The notes below the pieces were generated by a model. It was not told where the DNA came from. It made no database searches and was given only the letters and a program-made list of their open reading frames with translations. From Cryobacterium tagatosivorans (GTDB lineage: Bacteria > Actinomycetota > Actinomycetes > Actinomycetales > Microbacteriaceae), in contig NZ_SOEZ01000070.1 in the NCBI RefSeq assembly GCF_004402215.1, positions 16,479 to 80,478 of the forward strand: a DNA stretch of 64,000 nucleotides, written 5' to 3'. Shown piece by piece: positions 34,886 through 43,817 of this stretch (position 1 is its first letter; each line of letters starts with the position of its first letter). A program made the translations under genes and the position numbers.

Positions 34886-35917
34886 TCACTTGTCGAGGCG
34901 CACCAGCACCTTCCCAGGCGTCCCATCCATGCGGGCCAGGCCAGCGAAGGCCTCATGGGCGCCCTCGAGACCAACCTCGCGGGTGATTAGCTCTCCGAGT
35001 TCTTTCGGGGCCCGGGCTACCCATTCGGCCGCGTCGAGGAATTCCTGTACGGAATACGAGAAACTCCCGACTAACGTGCGTTCCTCGGTGCTGACACGGA
35101 ATGCATCGAGATCCAGCCTCTGATTACCCATACCGACCAGACAGACTGTGCCACCGAACGTCGTCGAGACCAGCGCATCGTTGACAGTGGATGTGAGCCC
35201 CACGGCGTCCAGCGCAACGTCAGCAAGCCGCCCGAGCGCGGCGCGAACCTGCTCCGCGAGTGGAGCAACCCTCGGATCGATTGTCCTGGCCCCGAGACGT
35301 TCGCACAGCGACCGGCGCTCCGGATCCACCTCGCTGACGAGAACAGCAGCGGCGCCCGCTCGCAGGGCAGCAAGGACAATGGATTGGCCGATGGGGCCCC
35401 CACCGATTACGAGCACCCCGTCTCCTGTCCTCACCCCGGCGCGATTTACCGCATGGATTGCGACGGCGATCGGTTCGATGAGGGCGCCGTAGGCGATGGG
35501 CATGCTGTCTGGCAGGGGAACGATGTTCCGCATCGGCACGAGCACCTGTTGCGCGAACGCAGAAACGATGTCGGCGGCAACACCGATGACACGCTTATTA
35601 GGGGAATGCTGCTCCCGGCCGGCGAAGGTCTTCAGATCCTCTTCTGGCAGGATGAGCGGGTTGAACGTCGCGACCTGGCCGATCCTCAGGCCCGAGGTTT
35701 CCGTTCCTTCGCCGAGGGCGACAATTCGCCCAACGGACTCGTGCCCCATGATCTGGCCGGCGACCCTCCGCCCGTTCTTCCCCGTGAAGCCGTGAATGTC
35801 GGAGCCGCAGATGCCAGTGGCCACGATGGCGAGCTGCACCTCTCCGTGGCCGGGGGTTGGATCGGGGCGTTCTTCAACGACCAGATGTCCGAATTCCTTG
35901 AGGACGAGTGCGCGCAT
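34886..35917 (-). CDS. Zinc-type medium-chain dehydrogenase (sugar/polyol dehydrogenase-like)
   Basis: 343 aa. Catalytic zinc ligands Cys37 (ATGICGSDIHG), His59-Glu60 (MGHESVG) and a later Glu (ALIEPIAV) are present, as is the NAD motif VIGGGPIGQSIVLAAL. The structural-zinc loop that normally holds four Cys reads FNPLILPEEDLKTFAGREQH with none, so this subtype has lost that site. Related enzymes oxidise sugars or sugar acids at a hydroxyl; L-fucose, L-idonate or similar are options. It follows the FAD/Fe-S gene after 8 bases, in one operon. Confidence 0.82.
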   Translation of the reverse strand: MRALVLKEFGHLVVEERPDPTPGHGEVQLAIVATGICGSDIHGFTGKNGRRVAGQIMGHESVGRIVALGEGTETSGLRIGQVATFNPLILPEEDLKTFAGREQHSPNKRVIGVAADIVSAFAQQVLVPMRNIVPLPDSMPIAYGALIEPIAVAIHAVNRAGVRTGDGVLVIGGGPIGQSIVLAALRAGAAAVLVSEVDPERRSLCERLGARTIDPRVAPLAEQVRAALGRLADVALDAVGLTSTVNDALVSTTFGGTVCLVGMGNQRLDLDAFRVSTEERTLVGSFSYSVQEFLDAAEWVARAPKELGELITREVGLEGAHEAFAGLARMDGTPGKVLVRLDK

Positions 35918-35925
35918 GTGATGTC

Positions 35926-38862
35926 TCAGCTTTCCTTGGGGAGTGGCGGGAGCCGGTTTGGAATTGTTTTGGGGCCTTGCGGTCGGGTAACTTGCTCGAG
36001 TACTTCGAGAACGTGTTGGTAGGAGTGGCCGGTAGCACGGGTCATGCCCATTTCACAGGTGCGGTTCGTGGAGGCGTAGGCGCTGAAGTCGCGTTCTGCG
36101 ACCGCCGCCGCCTCACGCCAGGTTGCGGATGCCGTCAACTCCGGGTGCAACATGCCGCGATCGCCGGCGAACCCGCAGCAGCCCCATCCGTCTGGGACGA
36201 TGACCTCGTCAGCGACCGCACTCCCGATTCGCTGGAGAGCCTCGTTGGTGCCGAGGTGCGTAGAGGAGCAGGTGGGATGCAATGCCAGAGAATCCAGTCG
36301 GCTGTCGACGCTGAGCAGGGGCAGGATGTGGTCGTCGACGAAGGTCACGGCATCGATGATCCGAAGTCCGGGGTACCGGTCGTCGACGTCTCCAATCATG
36401 CGCGCCAGTCCCTCGGTGCAGGAGGCGGCGTCGCAGACGACGGGGAGCCGTCCCTGGTCGCTCGCCTCCCAGATGATCGGCAGCACATGGTCTTTCATCT
36501 CGCGGTAACCGTCGGTTAGCCCCTTTGATTTCCACGGCGTGCCGCAGCACATACTCCCGATCCCCTCCGGCACGGTCACGTCCATCCCCGCCCGCTCGCA
36601 GAGCTTGAGGAGGGCGGAGCTCACCCCGGGCGCTCCATCGGCCGGCCCGAACATGGCGCCGATGCAGGCGGGGAAGAAGACGGCCTGTGGGTTCTCAGCG
36701 GCTCGGGCTAGGCGTGGGGTGCCCCCACCGGGGAGATCCTTCTCCCAGAGCGGCACAGTTTCGGCACCGATAACCGCCCTGGCGGCGGCGGCGGCCGCCG
36801 TCACGAGGGGTGCGGGTAGCTTCTGGGCTGTGGTGAGCGCGAGGGCACCGACTCGACTGACCGCGTCCCAGTGCAGCGCCGCCTGCTTCCCGGCGCCCTG
36901 TTCGAGGCCTGTGCGTTGTTCGGTGCGGAGTCGGCGGACAAGGTCGCCTGTGTCGATGAGAACCGGACATGCTGTCTGGCACATGCCGTCGACCGCGCAG
37001 GTGTCGACGGCATCGTACTGATAGTCATCCTCGAGCTGCTTGAGCAGGGCGGTGTCTCCCGCCGCCTCGGCGTTGGCGATCTCGCGCCGGAGCACGATGC
37101 GCTGACGGGGGGTGAGAGTGAGATCTTTGCTCGGGCAGACGGGCTCGCAGTAGCCGCACTCGACGCAGCGGTCGACTTCCTTTTCCACAGTCGGGGTGGT
37201 CTTGAGGTTCGATACGTGCGATCGGGGGTCTTCGTTCAGAAGGACACCCGGGTTGAGCAGTCCACGCGGATCGAAGAGCCTCTTAATTTCCTGCATCACC
37301 CCATAGAGTTCGTCGCCGTATTGGCGCCGCACGTAGGGGGCCATGATGCGTCCCGTGCCGTGTTCGGCCTTGAGCGTGCCGTCCTGGGCGAGAACGAGCC
37401 GCACCATGTCCTCGGTGAACGCGATGTAGCGGTCGAGATGCTCGGCGCGGTCGAAGCGTTCGTTGAGCAGGAAGTGAATGTTGCCGTCTTTGGCGTGACC
37501 GAAGATGACGCTCTCCTCGTAGCCGTGGCGGTCGAAGAGCCGCGTGAGCTCGGCGCAGGTCTCCAGGAGGGAGGCCACAGGAACGGCGATGTCCTCGAGC
37601 AGGGCAGTCGTGCCAGAGGGTCGATTCCCCGCGACCGTCGCGTACAGGCCCTTGCGGATGTGCCAAAGAGCGGCGCGGGACTTGGCGTCGCCGGTCAGAG
37701 CTGCTGGGACGGAGAGCGGTAGCTCGTCAAGCATCCGTTGCCCTGCGCTGAGGCGGTCGACGAGCGCATCAGCGGACGCTTCCTGATATTCCACGAGTAG
37801 GGCTGCGTGGTTGCGCACGACGATGGAAGTGAGCAGATCACCCGCCTGAGGGTCCCGCTGAGCGACTCGCAGGCTCGTGGCGTCGAGGAGTTCGATCGTC
37901 GCCAGCCCGGCCGCGACGAGTTGGGTGAGCGAACCGGTGGCGTCCCGGAGATCGTCGAAGAGTAGGAGGCCGGTGGCGAGGTGTGTCTTGACGGGCACCG
38001 TTCGGAAGGTGGCCTCTGCAACAAAGGCAAGGGTACCTTCGCTCCCGATAACCAGGTGGGTAAGAATGTCGATCGGCAGTTCGTGATCGACGAAGGAATT
38101 CAGCCCGTAGCCCATTGTGTTCTTGATCGAATACAACTTCGCGATCGTGCGCAATGATTCGGGGTTGCCGCGCACTCGGTCGCGCAGCCGCAAGAGTCCC
38201 TCGTGCAGCTCGGGCGCCAGGGCACGCAGCCGGTTGTCGGCGTCGGGCAAGGCCGTGTTAATGACCGCTCCGCTAGCGAGCACAAGAATCGTGGACTGCA
38301 GGGTCTGGTAGGCGTTGTACTCAGTGCCGCAGGCCATCCCGCTCGAGTTGTTGGCGACGACGCCGCCGATGGTGCAGGCCGATTCGCTGGCCGGGTCGGG
38401 GCCGAGCTTACGCCTGTAAGGCGCCAGGCGAGCATTCACCTGACGCACCGTGGCACCCGGTTGCACGCGTACGAGCGCGCCGTCTTCGAGGACTTCAATT
38501 TCGCGGAAGTTGCGCCGCGTATCGACCAGCACTCCATCGGAGGAGGCCTGGCCGCTGAGACTCGTTCCGCCTGAGCGAAACGTGAGCGGAACGCCGTGAG
38601 CCGCGCTAACGCCAAGCAACGCTGACACCTGGCCGGCGCCCATAGGGGTCACGACAGCCTGCGGGGCGAGCAGGTAGTGGGAAGCATCGTGAGCGTACGC
38701 AAGCCGGTCGGATGCCCGGGAACGCACGGCGCCCGGCGCAGCCCCTTCAAGGGCACGAAGCAGACCTCGATCGACCGAGCCGACCTTGCTCGGGCGGGCC
38801 GAGGAATGCATCTCATTGATCACGGCTGGCTCGTTCCCGTTCGTTCGGTTTCTCGGCAGCAT
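35926..38862 (-). CDS. FAD- and Fe-S-containing dehydrogenase (D-lactate/glycolate type)
   Basis: About 978 aa from ATG 38862; ATG 38821 (MHSSARPSKV) is an alternative and the ribosome site does not decide. The PCMH-type FAD domain (VPLTFRSGGTSLSGQ, ~90) and FAD-oxidase C domain lead to two ferredoxin motifs, CVECGYCEPVCPS (~565) and CAVDGMCQTACPV (~620), and two CCG segments, CCGTPWKSKG (~772) and CCGFAGDRG (~894). This GlcD-GlcF-like fusion feeds electrons from a 2-hydroxy acid into the respiratory chain. Next to the FAH hydrolase, lactate is the most plausible substrate. Divergent from iclR. Confidence 0.82.
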   Translation of the reverse strand: MLPRNRTNGNEPAVINEMHSSARPSKVGSVDRGLLRALEGAAPGAVRSRASDRLAYAHDASHYLLAPQAVVTPMGAGQVSALLGVSAAHGVPLTFRSGGTSLSGQASSDGVLVDTRRNFREIEVLEDGALVRVQPGATVRQVNARLAPYRRKLGPDPASESACTIGGVVANNSSGMACGTEYNAYQTLQSTILVLASGAVINTALPDADNRLRALAPELHEGLLRLRDRVRGNPESLRTIAKLYSIKNTMGYGLNSFVDHELPIDILTHLVIGSEGTLAFVAEATFRTVPVKTHLATGLLLFDDLRDATGSLTQLVAAGLATIELLDATSLRVAQRDPQAGDLLTSIVVRNHAALLVEYQEASADALVDRLSAGQRMLDELPLSVPAALTGDAKSRAALWHIRKGLYATVAGNRPSGTTALLEDIAVPVASLLETCAELTRLFDRHGYEESVIFGHAKDGNIHFLLNERFDRAEHLDRYIAFTEDMVRLVLAQDGTLKAEHGTGRIMAPYVRRQYGDELYGVMQEIKRLFDPRGLLNPGVLLNEDPRSHVSNLKTTPTVEKEVDRCVECGYCEPVCPSKDLTLTPRQRIVLRREIANAEAAGDTALLKQLEDDYQYDAVDTCAVDGMCQTACPVLIDTGDLVRRLRTEQRTGLEQGAGKQAALHWDAVSRVGALALTTAQKLPAPLVTAAAAAARAVIGAETVPLWEKDLPGGGTPRLARAAENPQAVFFPACIGAMFGPADGAPGVSSALLKLCERAGMDVTVPEGIGSMCCGTPWKSKGLTDGYREMKDHVLPIIWEASDQGRLPVVCDAASCTEGLARMIGDVDDRYPGLRIIDAVTFVDDHILPLLSVDSRLDSLALHPTCSSTHLGTNEALQRIGSAVADEVIVPDGWGCCGFAGDRGMLHPELTASATWREAAAVAERDFSAYASTNRTCEMGMTRATGHSYQHVLEVLEQVTRPQGPKTIPNRLPPLPKES

Positions 38863-38864
38863 CT

Positions 38865-38944
38865 CCCAGTCCTGACTGGGACTGTGATGCTTCACATGAA
38901 TCGTCAGATTCCATTTTTTGGAATGACGGTCTAACATTTGGAAT
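38865..38944. promoter_or_regulatory. Divergent operator region with three palindromes
   Basis: Between the FAD dehydrogenase and IclR genes are three perfect inverted repeats: CCCAGTC-CT-GACTGGG (38865-38880), TGTGA-TGCT-TCACA (38883-38896) and ATTCCA-TTTTT-TGGAAT (38908-38924). A further half-site TGGAAT (38939-38944) lies 20 bases from the previous one and 3 bases before the IclR ATG. The ATTCCA/TGGAAT set is the best candidate for the IclR binding site and would allow autorepression. Confidence 0.65.
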
Positions 38945-38947
38945 ACC

Positions 38948-39754
38948 ATGCAGACTACTCGAAGAGACGACGCCGCGGAACACGTTCCCGAAGAGCGGCT
39001 GGTCGGTTCAGATCGTGTCCTGGCCGTTCTCACTGAACTGGCCGGACACCCGGACGGAATTGGACTCGACGACATCGCGCGCGCCATGAAGAGCCCAAAA
39101 CCAACCGTGCACCGTGCGCTCGCCGCGCTCAGGCGAGCGGGGTTCGCGAACCAGGATGGGCGAGGACATTACGTGCTCGGCGACGAATTCCTGCGCATGG
39201 CCTTCGCACACCACGAGGCGAGACCGGACCACTTGCGCGTACAACCGATTCTCGAGTTGCTCTCGCAAAAGCACGGGGAGACCGTGCACTATGCCGTCCT
39301 CGAGGGAAGGTCCGTGGTTTACCGGGCCAAGGTCGACCCGCCGGCTGGGGCCATCAAGCTCAGTTCAACGATCGGCGGCCGCAATCCCGCCCACGCGACC
39401 GGTGTCGGCAAGCTCTTGCTGTCCTACGAACTTCTTGACAAGGAAGCGGTGCGCGCCTGGGTGGGCGACAGCCCACTCGAGCGGAAGACCGAGCGAACTA
39501 TATCTACGGTCGAAGATCTCCATGCGGAACTATGCAGGATCCGGTCTCGTGGCTACAGCGTCGACGACCAGGAGAGCGAACCCGGCGTGAACTGCATCGC
39601 CCTCCCCGCGTTCCTAACTTCGCCGAGGATTCCGAGCGGGGCGATCAGCGTCAGCGCTCTCGCGTATCGAACGCCACTTCAGACCCTCATCGATGACCTT
39701 CCCGCCATCCGCGCGGCCGTTGCCGGCCACTCGACGGAGGAGTCGACCCACTGA
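38948..39754 (+). CDS. IclR-family transcriptional regulator
   Basis: 268 aa. The winged helix-turn-helix spans ~20-85 (DRVLAVLTELAGHPDGIGLD, SPKPTVHRALAALRRAGF) and the C-terminal effector-binding GAF-like domain ~90-260 includes HATGVGKLLLSYE and the late ISVSAL strand. It probably controls the divergent FAD dehydrogenase/MDR operon and the downstream FAH gene in response to a pathway intermediate. TGGAAT half-sites next to its start suggest autoregulation. Confidence 0.88.
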   Translation: MQTTRRDDAAEHVPEERLVGSDRVLAVLTELAGHPDGIGLDDIARAMKSPKPTVHRALAALRRAGFANQDGRGHYVLGDEFLRMAFAHHEARPDHLRVQPILELLSQKHGETVHYAVLEGRSVVYRAKVDPPAGAIKLSSTIGGRNPAHATGVGKLLLSYELLDKEAVRAWVGDSPLERKTERTISTVEDLHAELCRIRSRGYSVDDQESEPGVNCIALPAFLTSPRIPSGAISVSALAYRTPLQTLIDDLPAIRAAVAGHSTEESTH

Positions 39755-39795
39755 CTATGTGCAATTCCCGCCCCTTTTACAAGTGCGATCGTTCT

Positions 39796-39817
39796 GAGCG
39801 CAGGTCAGCTCGCGCTC
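39796..39817 (+). terminator. Stem-loop after iclR-type gene
   Basis: GAGCGC-AGGTCAGCTC-GCGCTC, a perfect 6-bp stem with a 10-base loop, followed by TCAAAA. It lies between the IclR gene and the FAH hydrolase gene. No T-run, so termination would be weak or partial. Confidence 0.3.
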
Positions 39818-39869
39818 TCAAAACCAGTCCGCATCCAGCTTGCCTTCCGCCAACCATTGGAGATCATTC

Positions 39870-40733
39870 ATGTACCTCATGAGAATTGGAGCCGCCGGCT
39901 CCGAGAAGCCCGTCGTTCGCGTCAGCGATGAGAGCTACGTCGATGTTTCTGACTTGGTCAGCGACTTCGATGAATCCTTCTTCAGCCGAGGGGGCCTAGA
40001 GGCTCTTCGAGGACCCGTGGCCGAACGGATCGCCTCGAACGCCGTTTCCCCGTTCGCTGGCGAGCGGGTGGGAGCGCCCATCGCGAGGCCTCACCAGATC
40101 CTCTGCATCGGTCTCAATTACAGCGACCACGCCGCCGAGACCGGCCAGGCGGTTCCCGCCGAGCCCATCCTTTTCACGAAATCTCCAAACACGCTGGTCG
40201 GACCAAACGACGATGTGCGCATCCCTCGAGGCTCGACCAAGCCGGATTGGGAGGTCGAACTCGGCATCGTTATCGGCAAGCGCACGAGTTACCTGGACAG
40301 CGTGGACGATGCCCGTGATGCGATTGCCGGGTTCGTGGTCGTCAACGACGTGAGCGAGCGCGCTTTCCAAATCGAGCGAGGCGGCCAATGGTCGAAGGGG
40401 AAGTCCGCTGAGACCTTCAACCCCGCGGGCCCGTGGCTGGTTACGCCGGATGAAATCGACGATGTCCTCAGCCTGGGGATGTGGCTGGATGTCAACGGCG
40501 TTCGACGCCAGACCGGTTCAACCTCGACCATGATCTTCGATCCCTACTTCATCGTGCACTACCTCAGCCAGTTCCTTGTGCTGGAGCCCGGAGACCTCAT
40601 CAACACGGGAACCCCGCCCGGGGTAGGCATGGGATTCAAGCCGCCCATCTGGCTGCAGGCCGGCGATGTGATTGAACTCGGCATCGACGGTCTGGGCGTG
40701 CAACGTCAGACAGTCATCGCGCCTCGTCCTTAG
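39870..40733 (+). CDS. Fumarylacetoacetate hydrolase family protein (candidate 2,4-diketo-3-deoxy-sugar-acid hydrolase)
   Basis: 287 aa from ATG 39870 with TGGAG seven bases upstream. ILCIGLNYSDHAAETG, DWEVELGIVIGK, FNPAGPWLV and INTGTPPGVGMG are the FAH-family blocks with the acidic metal ligands (Glu in EVELG, Asp in NDVSERAFQ). Close relatives cleave 2,4-diketo-3-deoxy-L-fuconate or rhamnonate to pyruvate and lactate. The neighbouring SDR and 2-hydroxy-acid dehydrogenase match steps before and after this reaction. The exact substrate is inferred. Confidence 0.8.
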   Translation: MYLMRIGAAGSEKPVVRVSDESYVDVSDLVSDFDESFFSRGGLEALRGPVAERIASNAVSPFAGERVGAPIARPHQILCIGLNYSDHAAETGQAVPAEPILFTKSPNTLVGPNDDVRIPRGSTKPDWEVELGIVIGKRTSYLDSVDDARDAIAGFVVVNDVSERAFQIERGGQWSKGKSAETFNPAGPWLVTPDEIDDVLSLGMWLDVNGVRRQTGSTSTMIFDPYFIVHYLSQFLVLEPGDLINTGTPPGVGMGFKPPIWLQAGDVIELGIDGLGVQRQTVIAPRP

Positions 40734-40881
40734 CCCAGGACGCGAACACAACGGCCACAGGCTCGTGGTCGTTCCCACCAGCCGTATGACCCGGCGCTTC
40801 TTGAGCACGAGGAGCGCCGGCCGGCCTCGCGCAGCAGTCTCTGCTCCAGCCTCGCCTGGCGAGGACCTCCGGGCTCGATCG

Positions 40882-40903
40882 CGCGCATCGTCGCGAATGC
40901 GCG
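40882..40903. other. Inverted repeat in the 207-bp gap between convergent genes
   Basis: CGCGCAT-CGTCGCGA-ATGCGCG has a perfect 7-bp stem, followed on the plus strand by AAAAA. It lies between the FAH (+) and SDR (-) gene ends. The A-run is on the wrong side for a canonical terminator in either direction. Nothing else is recognisable in 40734-40940. Confidence 0.35.
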
Positions 40904-40940
40904 AAAAACGACCGAGTCTTACGTCGTGATTCCGGAGCTG

Positions 40941-41714
40941 TCAGAACGTCGCTGTGAGCCCCCCGTCGACTGCTAGAACTTGCCCGGTCACATAGGTGTT
41001 CGCCGCGGAGCAGAAGAAAACGGCCGCCTCGGCCACCTCGCTCGCGGCCGCCGGGCGGCGCAGTGGAATCCGGCCTCCTTCGACATAGATGTCGCGGAAC
41101 CAATCAGTGTCGTACTCGGTGCTGCCATCCGCAAAACGCGCCATGGGGGTATCGACGAAACCCGGCGCGAGCGCGTTGACGAGGACATTGTCGTCAGCAA
41201 GGTCGCAGGCCAGTCCTCGCGTGAAGTTCACCAGACCGCCCTTGGACGCTCCATAGGCTAAGGAGTTCCTTGCACCCAGAAAGCCCTGGATCGAGGCGAT
41301 GTTGAGGATGCGTCCGGCATCCGAGGCAATGAGCATGGTCCGTACTGCGAGTGTGAGGGCGATCGCACCTTCAAGGTTGACCGAGAGGACGCGCCGCACC
41401 GTCGCGCGATCAACATCAGCAATGTCGATCTCGCCGCCAATGCCGGCGTTATTGACCAGGATGTCGAGCCGGCCGAATCCTGCGAGGATCGACCTCTGCA
41501 CGTCGGAGACCTGCGCGTCATTCGTTATATCGAGGGCGAGCGCTTCGGCCTGTCCCCCCGCGGCGCGAATCGCTGAGGCCACGCTTTCGGCGCCGTCATT
41601 CTCTATGTCCGCACAGATCACTGCGATTCCATCTCGCGCCAGACGTCGGGCCACTGCGGCGCCGATGCCGCTCGCTGCCCCAGTGACCAGGGCGACTCGT
41701 GATGCTGAAACCAT
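40941..41714 (-). CDS. Short-chain dehydrogenase/reductase (candidate 2-keto-3-deoxy-sugar-acid dehydrogenase)
   Basis: 257 aa from ATG 41712-41714, with GGAAGGA seven bases upstream on the minus strand. Cofactor motif TGAASGIGAAVARRL with CADIEN (Asp after beta-2, favouring NAD), NNAGIGG, catalytic Ser in NIASIQGF and YGASK (Tyr ~155), and the C-terminal GQVLAVDGG. In fuconate/rhamnonate pathways an SDR oxidises 2-keto-3-deoxy acid at C4 before FAH-type cleavage, which fits this setting. Divergent from the lactonase gene. Confidence 0.85.
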   Translation of the reverse strand: MVSASRVALVTGAASGIGAAVARRLARDGIAVICADIENDGAESVASAIRAAGGQAEALALDITNDAQVSDVQRSILAGFGRLDILVNNAGIGGEIDIADVDRATVRRVLSVNLEGAIALTLAVRTMLIASDAGRILNIASIQGFLGARNSLAYGASKGGLVNFTRGLACDLADDNVLVNALAPGFVDTPMARFADGSTEYDTDWFRDIYVEGGRIPLRRPAAASEVAEAAVFFCSAANTYVTGQVLAVDGGLTATF

Positions 41715-41786
41715 CCGTAAATCCTTCCGTCTGAAGGCCGAGTTGTGCGCGCGCGGTGCGGCCACGGTTTTGATGTCGCGCCCGTG

Positions 41787-41808
41787 TGAATACAATTCAT
41801 ACTACTTT
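41787..41808. promoter_or_regulatory. Palindrome plus ATACTACTTT motif in the SDR/lactonase divergent region
   Basis: TGAAT-ACA-ATTCA (41787-41799) is a perfect inverted repeat and runs into ATACTACTTT (41799-41808). The same 10-mer appears inverted at 43717-43726 before the dehydratase gene, again with a TGAAT nearby. Likely regulator site; the GntR protein of the module is the obvious candidate. Confidence 0.5.
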
Positions 41809-41849
41809 AAGACAGACAGGTACTTTTTTCTGATGAACGGCGGCAGATC

Positions 41850-42728
41850 ATGAAGGCAGAAATTGCGGTCGACTGTGGAAACACGCTGGGGGAATCGCCC
41901 ATCTGGGACCCCGAATCGGGAATGCTGCATTGGCTGGACCTCGCGCGACCGAGCTTGAACTCCATGGATATCGGGACGGGGCTGGTTTCCCGGCACGCCA
42001 TCGATGGTCCGGCACCTCTCGGGGCTCTTGTCCGAAGCACGAGAACAGGGTCCCTGTTGTTGGCCAAGCGGGACGGGATTGTTCTCGTGAACCTCGAGAG
42101 CATGGCGGAAAGTGCCGTCGCGCACCCGCTACTGGGCCACGTGGGCCTGGCATACAACGATGCGGGTACGGACAGCCAGGGTCGCCTGTGGATCGGCACC
42201 GCCGAGCTCACGGAAACAAGTCCAGACGCGGTACTTTTCAGGCTTGAGTCCGACGGGTCCTCGACCATAGCCGAGTCAGGTTTCACAGTCAGCAATGGTC
42301 CCGCATTCAGCGCGGACGGCGCAACGATGTACGTCAGTGACACGCTGGCCGGACGCGTGCTCACCTACGATGTGGACGCTGACGGCACTCTCCACAACAA
42401 ACGTGTCTTCATGCAATTAGACGAGACACAGGGGATCCCCGACGGCCTCGCAATGGACGTCGAGGGGGGAATCTGGATTGCCCATTGGGGGGGCTCCCGC
42501 ATCACGAGGTGGACACCCGACGGCACACTGAGCGAGACAATCCTCGTGCCGACCCCAAACGTGACAAGCATGGCATTCGCTGGCGAGGGGATGACGACAA
42601 TGTTCATCACCACGGCAGCCCATCCTTATGGGGGGCGAATATCTAGCGCCGGTGCCGGCGCTCTCTACGTTGCAAGCCCTGGTGTTGCGGGGCTTGCCGA
42701 CTGGCCATGTTCGCTGGGCGACGCATGA
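41850..42728 (+). CDS. SMP-30/gluconolactonase family lactonase
   Basis: 292 aa. Metal-binding residues of the six-bladed propeller are visible: Glu15 (LGESPIWDP), Asn and Asp in LAYNDAGTDSQGRLWIG (~103), Asn in VSNGPAFSADG (~149) and Asp in GIPDGLAMDVEGGIW (~197). It would open the sugar lactone made by the dehydrogenase to the aldonate used by the dehydratase. ATG 41850 starts the mutarotase-containing operon; ATGA overlaps the next gene. Confidence 0.88.
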   Translation: MKAEIAVDCGNTLGESPIWDPESGMLHWLDLARPSLNSMDIGTGLVSRHAIDGPAPLGALVRSTRTGSLLLAKRDGIVLVNLESMAESAVAHPLLGHVGLAYNDAGTDSQGRLWIGTAELTETSPDAVLFRLESDGSSTIAESGFTVSNGPAFSADGATMYVSDTLAGRVLTYDVDADGTLHNKRVFMQLDETQGIPDGLAMDVEGGIWIAHWGGSRITRWTPDGTLSETILVPTPNVTSMAFAGEGMTTMFITTAAHPYGGRISSAGAGALYVASPGVAGLADWPCSLGDA

Positions 42729-43723
42729 CCGTGCACGATTTCGCCTGGTCGCACGGCCGCGTCGAGGTCCTCTCGACGGCAGCGATGCTGTCGCGTTGCG
42801 TATTCGACCTCGGTGGCGTCGAGTTTGAGCCCTTCGCCCGTGCGGATTGGGTCGGTACGGGTGTCTCTGGCCACCCGGGGCATCTGCGCGAACTCGCCGG
42901 AGAATTTGTCTGCCTCCCATTCGGTGAAGGCGGTGAAGTTCGGAATGTGGCCACCGAGTGGGCGGGCGTGATTGGCTCCTCGGCCAACAATCCGCCGCAC
43001 GGCAGGGCCGCAGACGCGGAATGGGAAATCGCGGAGCTCAGGGAGGGTGGCATCACGCTGCGCCTCGATTACCCGGATGATGATTCCATCATTTCTCTTG
43101 AACGCCGAATCGACGGGGTGCCCGGCGCTCCATCTCTGAACCTGTCACTCACCATAAACGCGCGCCGCGAGTTGAGAACGTCCGTGGGGCTGCACCCAAT
43201 CATTCGCCTTCCCACGCGCCCGGGCGCGCTGAGATTGTCTGCGGGATTCGACGTTGGGCTCACGTACCCCGCCTCTTTGCAGCCGGAAGCGACCCAGGCA
43301 GTGCCGGGTAGGCGATTCCAGAATCTCGCTGAAATCCCTGTGCGCGCAGGCGGGTCTCAGGACTTTGGAAGCCTTCCGTTCAACAACCCCACAGAAGAGG
43401 TTCTGCAATTATGCGGCGTGCGCGAACCCATAACCGTTGAGTTCCTCGACGAAGCCGCGGCCCTTGAAATCGACTGGGACCATCAGTTGCTACCCTCCGC
43501 GCAGTTATGGATTGCGGACCGGGCACTTGGCACTGATCCATGGAACAGCCGTTATCGGGGTCTCGGCATTGAGCCCATTGCTGCGGCATTTGACCTGGCC
43601 GATTCAATTTCGACCTTGCCGAATCCGATAAACGATATGGGATTTGCGACATCGATCGCCCTGGTCCCGGATGAGCCACTGATCATTCGATATGGGTTCA
43701 AGGCCTATTCTCGTAAAAAGTAG
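42725..43723 (+). CDS. Aldose 1-epimerase (mutarotase) family protein
   Basis: 332 aa from ATG 42725 overlapping the lactonase stop. SVGLHPIIRLP holds the catalytic-type His of the galactose-mutarotase fold, and the barrel-like succession of beta strands fits the family; a clear second catalytic His/Glu pair is less obvious, so it belongs to a divergent branch. It would interconvert sugar anomers before oxidation. Its last codons overlap a possible regulatory motif (43717-43726). Confidence 0.75.
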   Translation: MTVHDFAWSHGRVEVLSTAAMLSRCVFDLGGVEFEPFARADWVGTGVSGHPGHLRELAGEFVCLPFGEGGEVRNVATEWAGVIGSSANNPPHGRAADAEWEIAELREGGITLRLDYPDDDSIISLERRIDGVPGAPSLNLSLTINARRELRTSVGLHPIIRLPTRPGALRLSAGFDVGLTYPASLQPEATQAVPGRRFQNLAEIPVRAGGSQDFGSLPFNNPTEEVLQLCGVREPITVEFLDEAAALEIDWDHQLLPSAQLWIADRALGTDPWNSRYRGLGIEPIAAAFDLADSISTLPNPINDMGFATSIALVPDEPLIIRYGFKAYSRKK

Positions 43724-43726
43724 TAT
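43717..43726 (-). promoter_or_regulatory. Inverted copy of ATACTACTTT motif
   Basis: AAAGTAGTAT on the plus strand is the exact reverse complement of 41799-41808. It overlaps the mutarotase stop codon, 92 bases before the dehydratase start. TGAAT (reverse strand, 43738-43742) lies beside it as in the other copy. Confidence 0.4.
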
Positions 43727-43817
43727 CTATTGCTAATATTCATCGAAAGCAGCGATTTTCTCGACCGGTCGCAACCCTGACCGACTCGTCGAATCGCCAT
43801 CGGCAGATTGGTTCCTC

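Noticed and set aside
38883..38896. TGTGA-TGCT-TCACA as a CRP/GlxR binding site
   Set aside because: Known sites of that family need a 6-base spacer; here it is 4, so I report only the palindrome.
40882..40903. Intrinsic terminator between FAH and SDR genes
   Set aside because: The stem is good, but the adjacent run is A on the plus strand and lies before the stem on the minus strand, so neither direction gives stem plus U-run.
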